Origin: an uncultured Muribaculaceae bacterium
GTDB taxonomy: Bacteria > Bacteroidota > Bacteroidia > Bacteroidales > Muribaculaceae
NCBI GenBank assembly: GCA_910587925.1
Contig: CAJUOC010000031.1
Location: forward strand, 1-27,381
Reading direction: 5' to 3'
DNA: 27,381 nt
Shown here: in pieces, positions 14,522 through 21,440 of the stretch
Layout: every line of letters begins with the position of its first letter
Numbering within the stretch: the stretch's first letter is position 1
Made by a program: the position numbers and the translations under genes
Notes under the pieces: model-generated
The model's database searches: none
Told to the model about the DNA's origin: nothing
Seen by the model: only the letters and a program-made list of their open reading frames with translations

Positions 14522-15750
14522 TTATACAGATAGTATTTTGAGGATTTTTCCTTGAAAGCGGCGGCATCCTTGTCCCAGTAAGGGGCGATGTCGTCGACTC
14601 GGTAGCGGCGGCCGAAGAGGCGCCGGATATTCTTGCTGCCGGTCACTTTGTCAAACATGCTCAGGCGCCCACGGTCGCAGGTCTCGAAGGGCTTGTGGTC
14701 GGGATACATCGCGGCGAGCTCCTGCATCACGTAAAACTGCGTCAGCGACAGGGGCGCGGCCGCGGCGTCGGTCACATACATCTCCACTCCGGCCAGGTGC
14801 TCGCCCTTGCCGAAGCTGTAGAAGGGCTTGATGTGGATGGGGCGGAAGAGCAGGCCGGGGAGCCCGAGGTCATTGAGCCGGGCGGCCAGGGCATCGGCGT
14901 CGACCCACGAGGCGCAGAATAGCTTGAAGGGCTCGGTATATCCCACGCCGATATTCATGTAGCCGATTTCGCCCAAGATGCCCGACGCCGGGTAGTAGAG
15001 CGCGGTCTCGGGAGTGGGGATATGGGGCGAGGGGAGTACCCAGGGCATACCCGTGGCGCGGAAATCCATGTCGCGGCTCCAGCCCTCCATGGGCACCACG
15101 GTCAGGTCGCAGCGCAGGCCGCCGGGCAGCAGGCCCTCCTCGTTGATGTAGCGGGCCACCTCGCCGGGCGTGAGTCCGTAGACATAGGGGATGGGAAACT
15201 GGCTCACAAACGAGTAGCACGAGTCCTCGACCAGACAGCCCTCGACCTTGTTGCCGCCCAGCGGATTGGGGCGGTCGAGCACCACAAAGGGGATGCCCAG
15301 CTCGGCGCAGGCTTCCATGGCCTTGCCCATGGTGGAGATGAAGGTGAAAGAGCGGCAGCCGATGTCCTGTATATCGTATACGAGCACGTCGATATCCTTG
15401 AGCTGCTCCGGGGTGGGCTTGGTCTTGGAGCCGTATACGGTGTGGACGGTCACGCCGGTGGCCGGGTCGGTGGTGGTGGCCACGTGGTCGCCGGCATGTA
15501 CGTCGCCGCGCACGCCGTGCTCGGGGGCATAGAGGCCGGCCAGGGTCACCCCGGGAGCCTCGTGGAGGATGTCGATGGTGGAGCGCAGCGAATTGTCGAC
15601 GCCGGTGGGATTGGTGATGAGGCCCACGCGCTTGCCCTGCAGGGGCGCGAAGCCTCCGTCGCGCAGCACCTCGACGCCGGGCTTTACCTGGGCGGCGGCG
15701 GTGATGGCGGCGGTGGCCGCGATGGCGGCAATCAGTCTATTCAGTTTCAT
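14518..15750 (-). CDS. namZ: DUF1343 / NamZ-type exo-beta-N-acetylmuramidase (GH171)
   Basis: The 410-residue protein has a signal peptide (MKLNRLIAAIAATAAITAAA). It shows the DUF1343 pattern throughout: GKRVGLITNPTGVD (39-52), LYAPEHGVRGD, VYDIQDIGCRSFTFISTM, VVLDRPNPLGG, PYVYGLTPGEVA, then MPWVLPSPHIPTP and GYTEPF. The family was shown in B. subtilis NamZ to release MurNAc from the non-reducing end of peptidoglycan strands. Outside the inner membrane it would supply free MurNAc for the kinase and MurQ. Its start lies within the last 14 bases of the permease gene, and its end overlaps the dehydrogenase start. Confidence 0.92.
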   Translation of the reverse strand: MKLNRLIAAIAATAAITAAAQVKPGVEVLRDGGFAPLQGKRVGLITNPTGVDNSLRSTIDILHEAPGVTLAGLYAPEHGVRGDVHAGDHVATTTDPATGVTVHTVYGSKTKPTPEQLKDIDVLVYDIQDIGCRSFTFISTMGKAMEACAELGIPFVVLDRPNPLGGNKVEGCLVEDSCYSFVSQFPIPYVYGLTPGEVARYINEEGLLPGGLRCDLTVVPMEGWSRDMDFRATGMPWVLPSPHIPTPETALYYPASGILGEIGYMNIGVGYTEPFKLFCASWVDADALAARLNDLGLPGLLFRPIHIKPFYSFGKGEHLAGVEMYVTDAAAAPLSLTQFYVMQELAAMYPDHKPFETCDRGRLSMFDKVTGSKNIRRLFGRRYRVDDIAPYWDKDAAAFKEKSSKYYLYK

Positions 15751-17668
15751 CAGCTTTGGTTTTGCGACCGAAGGAGGGGTCGATTTTGAGGAAGGCGCAC
15801 ACGCCGATGGTGGCGGCGCAGCATATCATGGTCCAGATGAAGAAGTGGCGGTATCCGATGGTCTCCTGGAGCCAGCCGGCGGCCATGCCGGGCAGCATCA
15901 TGCCCAGCGCCATGAAGCCGGTGCAGATGGCGTAGTGGGCGGTCTTGTGGCGACCCTCGGAGAAGTAGATGAGATAGAGCATGTAGGCGGTGAAGCCGAA
16001 GCCGTAGCCAAACTGCTCGATGAATACGCATATGTTGACCACGGGCAGCGAGTGGTCTGAGGCATAGCTCAGGTACACAAATGTCAGGCAGGTGAGCGAC
16101 ATCGACCAGGCCATGGGCCACAGCCACTTGCGCAGGCCGCCGCGGGCGGCCACGATGCCGCCGATTATACCGCCCAGCGTAAGGCCGATGATGCCCACGG
16201 TGCCGTATACGATGCCCACCTCGCCGGTGGTGAGGCCCAGGCCGCCCTTGTCGATGGGGTCGAGCAGGAAGGGGTTGATGAGCTTGACGAGCTGAGCCTC
16301 GGGCAGGCGGTAGAGCAGCATGAAGGCCACGGCCACCCACACCTGCTTTTTCCGGAAGAAGCTGCGGAAGGTGTCGAAAAACTCGCGGAAGATGTCGCCG
16401 GCGGTGCGGGCGGTGCCGGAGGCGCTGCCGTCTGAGGCCGGGCGGGGGAGGGCCCAGGAGTGGTACACGGCCACGATGAAGAAGAATGCCGACAGAGTGG
16501 CAAACACCACCAGCCATGCCAGCGGGATATTGCCGCTGGCGCCCTCGAAGCCGGCTGTCGCCGGCGCGGCGAGCTTGTGGTCGATCTCATAGTAGAGCCA
16601 GGCGGTGCGGTCCCAGTTGGCCTCGGTAAATGTGAAGCGTGTGGGCAGAGCGTCCTGCTCCAGATGTATGCTGCGGTCGCCCGACTTGTGGGTGACGTTG
16701 AGCACCACCTGCTCGCCCGGAGCGGGGCGGGAGGTGAGGCGCAGGCCCACGATGGCGATATTGTTGTCGCGGGCTGTATAGGCGCGGGGCTCCTCGCCGA
16801 ATGTGCGGCGTACCCAGGCGGTGAAGGCGCCCTCGGCCGGGGCGGCTGCTGCGGGAGCGTCGCCCGGCGCGGCCACGGCGGCCGGCGCTGCGGTGGGGGC
16901 GGTGAAGCCGTTGCGCTCGTTGGAGAGGCGCACCGAGTCGCGCATGGCGGCGGCATAGGTCTTGAAGGGCACCACGGTATCGCGCCCGGCCAGGCGCATG
17001 CTCACCTCGGCGGGAGCCTCCGTGGCCACGGCGGGAGCCGCGGGGCTGAAAAACTGCATCTCGCCCTGGAGGTCGGCCGGAGTGGAGTAGATGGCGTCCA
17101 TCGCCGCGGGGCGCCACTCGGCGGCGGGGTCGGCGTCGACGCTCATCTGCAGGGGCGTCAGGCCCGAGTTGGTCTCTATCAGGCCGGCCACTATCACCAG
17201 CAGGCCTTGGCCGGCCACGGTGGCCACGCGGTAAAATGTCGAGCGGATGCCCACGTAGAGCGACTGCTCGTGCTCGGTGAGGGCGAGCATGTAGAAGCCG
17301 TCGGCAGCGATGTCGTGGGTGGCCGAGGTGAAGCCCACCAGCCAGAATATGGCCAGCGTAAGCTGGAAGAAGAATGGCGTCGGTATCGTAAAGGCTATGC
17401 CGGCCAGGGCAAAGGCGATGATCCACTGCATGGTGAGAGTCCACCAGCGCTTGGTGCGGATGATGTCGACAAAGGGGCTCCAGAAGGGCTTGATTACCCA
17501 CGGCAGATACAGCCAGCCGGTGTAGAGGGCGATGTCGGTATTGGATATGCCCAGGCGCTTGTACATGATCACCGAGATGGTCATCACGGCCACGTATGGC
17601 AGGCCTTGCGCGAAATACAGCGTGGGTATCCAGGCCCAGGGGCTGCGTTTGGTAGTGGTTTTGCTCAT
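15737..17668 (-). CDS. ampG: AmpG-like MFS muropeptide permease with a large inserted domain
   Basis: The 643-residue inner-membrane protein begins like AmpG (WIPTLYFAQGLPYVAVMTISVIMYKRLGIS; SPFVDIIRTKRWW after helix 2; SATHDIAADGFY). AmpG proton symporters bring muropeptides into the cytoplasm. After helix 5 (about 146-166), roughly 210 residues intervene before the next helix (about 381-402): an Ala/Pro-rich stretch and a segment with beta-sandwich character (LTSRPAPGEQVVLNVTHKSG, FTFTEANWDRTAWLYYEID). Helix counting puts this insert in the periplasm. E. coli AmpG is about 490 residues, so the insert explains the extra length. The gene sits between the SpoIID and namZ genes, ten bases after the former. 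Confidence 0.88.
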   Translation of the reverse strand: MSKTTTKRSPWAWIPTLYFAQGLPYVAVMTISVIMYKRLGISNTDIALYTGWLYLPWVIKPFWSPFVDIIRTKRWWTLTMQWIIAFALAGIAFTIPTPFFFQLTLAIFWLVGFTSATHDIAADGFYMLALTEHEQSLYVGIRSTFYRVATVAGQGLLVIVAGLIETNSGLTPLQMSVDADPAAEWRPAAMDAIYSTPADLQGEMQFFSPAAPAVATEAPAEVSMRLAGRDTVVPFKTYAAAMRDSVRLSNERNGFTAPTAAPAAVAAPGDAPAAAAPAEGAFTAWVRRTFGEEPRAYTARDNNIAIVGLRLTSRPAPGEQVVLNVTHKSGDRSIHLEQDALPTRFTFTEANWDRTAWLYYEIDHKLAAPATAGFEGASGNIPLAWLVVFATLSAFFFIVAVYHSWALPRPASDGSASGTARTAGDIFREFFDTFRSFFRKKQVWVAVAFMLLYRLPEAQLVKLINPFLLDPIDKGGLGLTTGEVGIVYGTVGIIGLTLGGIIGGIVAARGGLRKWLWPMAWSMSLTCLTFVYLSYASDHSLPVVNICVFIEQFGYGFGFTAYMLYLIYFSEGRHKTAHYAICTGFMALGMMLPGMAAGWLQETIGYRHFFIWTMICCAATIGVCAFLKIDPSFGRKTKADETE

Positions 17669-17677
17669 GGTATGGGG

Positions 17678-19036
17678 TCAGTAAAGCCGCTTGAGGTCGG
17701 CGTCGATGAAGTAGTGGCTGAGTATGGCGCGGAAGTCGTAGCCGCGGGCGCCCATCACGGCGGCGCCTATCTGGCACAGGCCCACTCCGTGGCCCCAGCC
17801 GGCTCCGTGCAGGGTAAATGCCGAGGGCAGGCCCGAGTCGTCGGGCTCGCCCGGTTCGACCACAAAGGCCGAGCTGTACAGATGCGACTCAGAGAGCGCG
17901 CGGCGTATCTCCAGCTCCTTGCCGAGCACCAGGGTGCGGGCGGTGCCGGTGATGCGCAGGCGTATGATGCGGCCCGATGTGCCGCGCTCCACCGCCTCCA
18001 GGGCGGTGATGCGGCCGAGGTCGATGCCGGTGCGGCGCGCCACCAGCGCGGAGAGCGCGGCGGCGGTGTAGCTCACCTGCCAGCGGTAGAAGTCGGCGGT
18101 CTCGCGGTCGTAGTCGTTGAGCACCTGGCGCAGGATGCCGGCGTCGGAGGTGTTGCAGTATGCCTCGGGCGAGCCGAGTATCCAGCGGCGGGCGGCATCC
18201 TCGGCGGTGAGGTCGGGGAAGTCGTCCTCGCCCTCGGAGTCGCGGCGGGCGTCGAGATAGTGGTGGTGCACAGGCTCCCAGCAGCTCTCAAAGCGCTCGT
18301 ACACACCGCCGCAGCATTTGCTGAAACGGGCGTCGACCAGCTCGCCGCCGTAGGCGAGCACGATGCCGCGGGTGGCCTCGACGGCCTCGGCCACGGCCGG
18401 GGTGGTCTGGCGGGTGATGCCCTGGTAGCGCTGGCAGTGGTCGTCGGCACACACGTCGTAGTTGACATGGTCGTCGTGGTCGTACCAGCGGATAATCTCC
18501 TCGGGGACGGGAGCATCGTGGTCGGCCGGCGCGGGGGCGGGTGACTCTTCTGCACAGGAGTCGCCGCTGCCGCGCTCGGCTTTGAGCTGGGCCAGCAGCC
18601 ACGAGCGCGATATCACGGCGTGGGCGCGCAGCAGCGCCGGCGACGCCTCGGCGCTCATCTCCGAGGAGATGACGCTCTGCAGATATGTCTCGACGGGCAC
18701 CACATTGACCGCCGTGAGCCGGCCGCCCTCAAAGAGGAAGCGCAGCTCGCCGGCAAAGCGCTGGTCTTCGCGCCGCTCCCAGTGGAAGCCCACGCCGATG
18801 ACCACATCGTACAGCACAAAGGAGCAGTCGTCGCCTGCCGGTACAAACGACAGCGAGAAGCTTTCGGCGCCGTCGTACTCCATGGAGCCGTCGCCGGTGT
18901 CGCGCACCTCGACCGGCCCGCTCACCTCCACTCCCGAGCAGAGGTAAGTGCCGCACAGCTCGGCGCGGATGACCTCGCCCGAGAGTATGCCCACGCTCAC
19001 GGTGGGCTCTGATGTATAGCGGTCAGAGAGCTGCAT
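17678..19036 (-). CDS. SpoIID/LytB-domain protein without a signal peptide
   Basis: The 452-residue protein has the SpoIID core: VNVVPVETYLQSVISSEMSAEASPALLRAHAVISRSWLL (about 140-180), then DVCADDHCQRYQGITRQ, GELVDARFSKCCGG and the C-terminal AGWGHGVGLCQIGAAVMGARGYDF. SpoIID enzymes are lytic transglycosylases that cut glycan strands lacking stem peptides. The paired Cys/His segments (CADDHC, SKCCGG) may bind metal. The N-terminus MQLSDRYTSEPTVSVGILSG is not a signal peptide, and as I recall Bacteroides relatives also lack one, so it may act in the cytoplasm on imported fragments. The ATG at 19036 overlaps the previous gene by 14 bases; a 57-codon upstream extension is only a shadow of that gene. 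Confidence 0.9.
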   Translation of the reverse strand: MQLSDRYTSEPTVSVGILSGEVIRAELCGTYLCSGVEVSGPVEVRDTGDGSMEYDGAESFSLSFVPAGDDCSFVLYDVVIGVGFHWERREDQRFAGELRFLFEGGRLTAVNVVPVETYLQSVISSEMSAEASPALLRAHAVISRSWLLAQLKAERGSGDSCAEESPAPAPADHDAPVPEEIIRWYDHDDHVNYDVCADDHCQRYQGITRQTTPAVAEAVEATRGIVLAYGGELVDARFSKCCGGVYERFESCWEPVHHHYLDARRDSEGEDDFPDLTAEDAARRWILGSPEAYCNTSDAGILRQVLNDYDRETADFYRWQVSYTAAALSALVARRTGIDLGRITALEAVERGTSGRIIRLRITGTARTLVLGKELEIRRALSESHLYSSAFVVEPGEPDDSGLPSAFTLHGAGWGHGVGLCQIGAAVMGARGYDFRAILSHYFIDADLKRLY

Positions 19037-19961
19037 CGGCGGCGATTTTGCGGATTTCGGTGTCGGAGAGGCACAGCTCGTCGAGCACACGCAGTATGGT
19101 GGGGGCGTCGAGGGCGTCGAAGTCGCGCTCGAGCGGGGTAATGAATGTGCCGCCGAGGTCGACCGAGGCCGGACTGAGCAGCATGGTGCCCTCGCCCTCG
19201 GTGCCATAGAAGCTGGGGCGGTGGCGCTTGCGGGGTATCACCACGATGCGCACTCCGGCGGGAGTGGCGTATGCGAGCACGTTCATCATCGGCTCGGGCT
19301 GGCCCTCGGGCACGGGCATGGCGGCATACAGGCGGCCAAACATCGCCGCGGCGGCGGCCGCGCTGCCGGCGTCTATCACAAAGCAGCGCAGCGGCAGGCG
19401 GGCGCTCAGCGCCAGGGTGGCGCCGTCAGCGCCCGTGGCCACTGTCTCAAGCTCGGTATCCTCCAGGGCGGCGGGCAGCGTGAGGAAGTCGGCGTTGCCG
19501 GCCTGGAAGTGCATGTGGTCGGGAGCCGAGGCTCCGCAGCGGGGGCCGTTGTAAAACACCACGTACCCGTCCAGGGCCATGGCCAGCGAAGCCATGTCGG
19601 CCATGCGGCCGTCGATGAGCTGGAGTGTATGGGTGCGGTCGGGGATGGTGAGGTGGCGCGGGAAGATTGGGAAGGGGTTGACAAGCAGCTCGTAGCGGCC
19701 GTCGACCACGGGGATGCCGCGCTGCTCGGCGGGGCGGTTGGCCTCGCACAGAAAGCAGGGGCGCTCGGCGATGGCCTTGGCGTCGACCTTGGCGCCGGAG
19801 CTCACGATGCGCGCCGGGTTGAACTGCACCCTCACTGTCCAGCCGCCGGGCAGGGCGACGTCTTTGACGCGCACACCGTCAAGGGCGGCGAAATTGCGCC
19901 CGGCCAGCGGCCACTCGCCCTTTTGGGCGGCTATGAATGTATTTGCAGCGGCTGAGTCCAT
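19023..19961 (-). CDS. DUF4922 protein, HIT/GalT-like nucleotide transferase fold
   Basis: The 312-residue cytoplasmic protein shows CFLCEANRP (69-77, a CxxC-type metal site), LLVNPFPIFPRHLTI (92-106) and NGPRCGASAPDHMHFQAG (138-155), where H149-x-H151-x-Q153 is the active-site pattern of GalT/Ap4A-phosphorylase-like HIT proteins. Such enzymes transfer or phosphorolyse nucleotidyl groups on sugars or dinucleotides. Between a glycosyltransferase and SpoIID in a MurNAc salvage operon, a sugar-nucleotide phosphorylase is a guess only. The ATG shares one base with the preceding stop (TGATG). The frame stays open far upstream, but that part shadows the GT2 gene. Confidence 0.85.
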   Translation of the reverse strand: MDSAAANTFIAAQKGEWPLAGRNFAALDGVRVKDVALPGGWTVRVQFNPARIVSSGAKVDAKAIAERPCFLCEANRPAEQRGIPVVDGRYELLVNPFPIFPRHLTIPDRTHTLQLIDGRMADMASLAMALDGYVVFYNGPRCGASAPDHMHFQAGNADFLTLPAALEDTELETVATGADGATLALSARLPLRCFVIDAGSAAAAAAMFGRLYAAMPVPEGQPEPMMNVLAYATPAGVRIVVIPRKRHRPSFYGTEGEGTMLLSPASVDLGGTFITPLERDFDALDAPTILRVLDELCLSDTEIRKIAADAAL

Positions 19962-21376
19962 CACTTGGCGCGGTTGAGTGCCCGGCGGGCCTGAAGCTCC
20001 CAGGTGCGGATACGGTCTTTGTAGAGATTGTTGGCGTTGGTGCGGGTGATGTCCAGGGCATGGTCTGAATTGTCTTCCCAGCGGCGGCAGAAGTAGAGCA
20101 CGTCGTAGATACGGCCTATCTGGTGGCGGCGCGAGAAGGCCAGCCCGAGGGCATAGTCCTCGCCATACGAGGTATTGGGCACGCCGATCGCGCGCAGCAT
20201 CGGGGTGAAGAATGCGCGGGGAGCGCCCAGGCCGTTGATGCGCAGGGCATTGTTGCGGCCGTTGTCGGGGGTCCACTCCTTGTGGTCGATCACGCCCGGG
20301 GGCAGGGTGTTGAGGTCGATGTCGGTGAGCTTGTATGTGCCCACGACCATGCCGCACTGCTGCTCGTAGAAGGCGGCCACGATGCGCGACAGGGTGTCGG
20401 GACCCGAGTAGATGTCGTCGGAGTCGAGCTGCACGGCAAACTTGCCGCAGGCCGGATGATTGACCGCCATATTCCAGCAGCCGCCGATGCCGAGGTCGTC
20501 GCGCTCGGGGATGATGTGGATAAGGCGGGGGTCGGCGGCAAACTCGTCGATGGCGGCGGTGGTGCCGTCGGTCGAGCCGTTGTCGACGATGATGAGGTTG
20601 AAGTCGAAGTCGGTCTGCTGGGCGAGCACCGAGCGGATGGCGTCGCGGATGGTGCGCACGCGGTTGCGCACGGGGATTATCACCGAAGCCTCGACCGGGA
20701 AGCCCTCGCAATTGAAGTCGACCGGCTCGAAGCTCGGCTCCAGATAGCCGCCCACAGCCTTGAGATGGGCAGTGCAGGCGGCTTCCATCTCCAGCTGCGA
20801 GCCGCGGTTGCGCGGGTCGACATAGCTGAATATCGCCTCGCACTGCTCGTCGCGCGGAGCGGCCACGGTGGTATATAGATACTCGTTGATATGCACGATG
20901 GGGGCGATGCGGCTCAGGCGCAGACGCAGGTCGTAGAGGCCGGCGGCGCGGTAGTCGGCGTCGATGCCCTCGGCGGCGCGGCGCAGGTCGGCGGTGCGGA
21001 AGAGCAGCAGGGGGCCGAAGTCGAAGTCGTCGCGCAGCGAGCCCTCCTGATAGTCGATTACCGGGGCGATGGAGCGGCGGCCCTCGGCGTCGACCTTGTA
21101 GGAGTCGGCATACACCATGCCGGCGCCCGAGTCGGCGGCGATACGCACCATACGCTCCAGGGCCAGGTAGCCGGGCACGAGGGTATCTGGGCGGGTGAGC
21201 AGCAGGGCATAGTCGGAGCCTTCGGCGCGGGCGGCCATTTCCTTCATGGCGGCCGAGGAGGTGACTTGGTCGGCAGGGATGAGGGTGACGGCGCTTACCA
21301 GGGGCGACTCTTTGAGATGGCCGATGGTGAGGTCAGATGCGCCGGCGTCGGCGATGAAGCAGTGGATGGAGGTCAT
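19961..21376 (-). CDS. Glycosyltransferase family 2 protein with an N-terminal glycosyltransferase-like half
   Basis: Of 471 residues, the C-terminal half (about 228-440) is a clear GT-A/GT2 domain: EASVIIPVRNRVRTIRDAIRSVLAQQ, LIIVDNGSTDGTTAAI, GGCWNMAVNHPACGKFAVQLDSDD (acidic DxD-like motif) and a later YGEDYALGLAFSRRHQIG. The N-terminal half (LLTRPDTLVPGYLALERMVRIA, GMVYADSYKV) looks like a second, degenerate glycosyltransferase fold. No signal peptide or membrane helix is evident. It sits 54 bases after the amidase gene and shares its stop with the DUF4922 start. Acceptor unknown; its steady link with SpoIID and DUF4922 relatives in Bacteroidales, as I recall it, suggests a joint role. Confidence 0.87.
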   Translation of the reverse strand: MTSIHCFIADAGASDLTIGHLKESPLVSAVTLIPADQVTSSAAMKEMAARAEGSDYALLLTRPDTLVPGYLALERMVRIAADSGAGMVYADSYKVDAEGRRSIAPVIDYQEGSLRDDFDFGPLLLFRTADLRRAAEGIDADYRAAGLYDLRLRLSRIAPIVHINEYLYTTVAAPRDEQCEAIFSYVDPRNRGSQLEMEAACTAHLKAVGGYLEPSFEPVDFNCEGFPVEASVIIPVRNRVRTIRDAIRSVLAQQTDFDFNLIIVDNGSTDGTTAAIDEFAADPRLIHIIPERDDLGIGGCWNMAVNHPACGKFAVQLDSDDIYSGPDTLSRIVAAFYEQQCGMVVGTYKLTDIDLNTLPPGVIDHKEWTPDNGRNNALRINGLGAPRAFFTPMLRAIGVPNTSYGEDYALGLAFSRRHQIGRIYDVLYFCRRWEDNSDHALDITRTNANNLYKDRIRTWELQARRALNRAK

Positions 21377-21381
21377 ATTTG

Positions 21382-21440
21382 GATTTTTTCGAGATTTGCG
21401 GGATTTTCGAGATTTTCGACAGTGTCGGGATTATCGATTT
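21382..21440. repeat. Tandem GATTTTCGA repeats at the end of the amidase gene
   Basis: GATTTTCGA is repeated back to back at 21402-21419, with variants at 21382-21392 and around 21391-21400 and 21430-21437. The tract fills the 54-base gap between the GT2 and amidase genes and supplies the last amidase codons. It uses the same words (TCGAAAATCTCGA, CCCGA) as the repeats at 7143-7380. No strong terminator hairpin forms, so read-through is expected. Confidence 0.7.

Noticed and set aside
16460..18544. 694-codon open frame on the plus strand opposite ampG and the SpoIID gene
   Set aside because: It crosses two well-supported opposite genes and looks like low-complexity antisense reading, with no family signature.
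19962..20843. Upstream extension of the DUF4922 gene through the GT2 gene
   Set aside because: It reads the GT2 gene in another frame; the ATG at 19961 precedes the conserved part and joins the GT2 stop.
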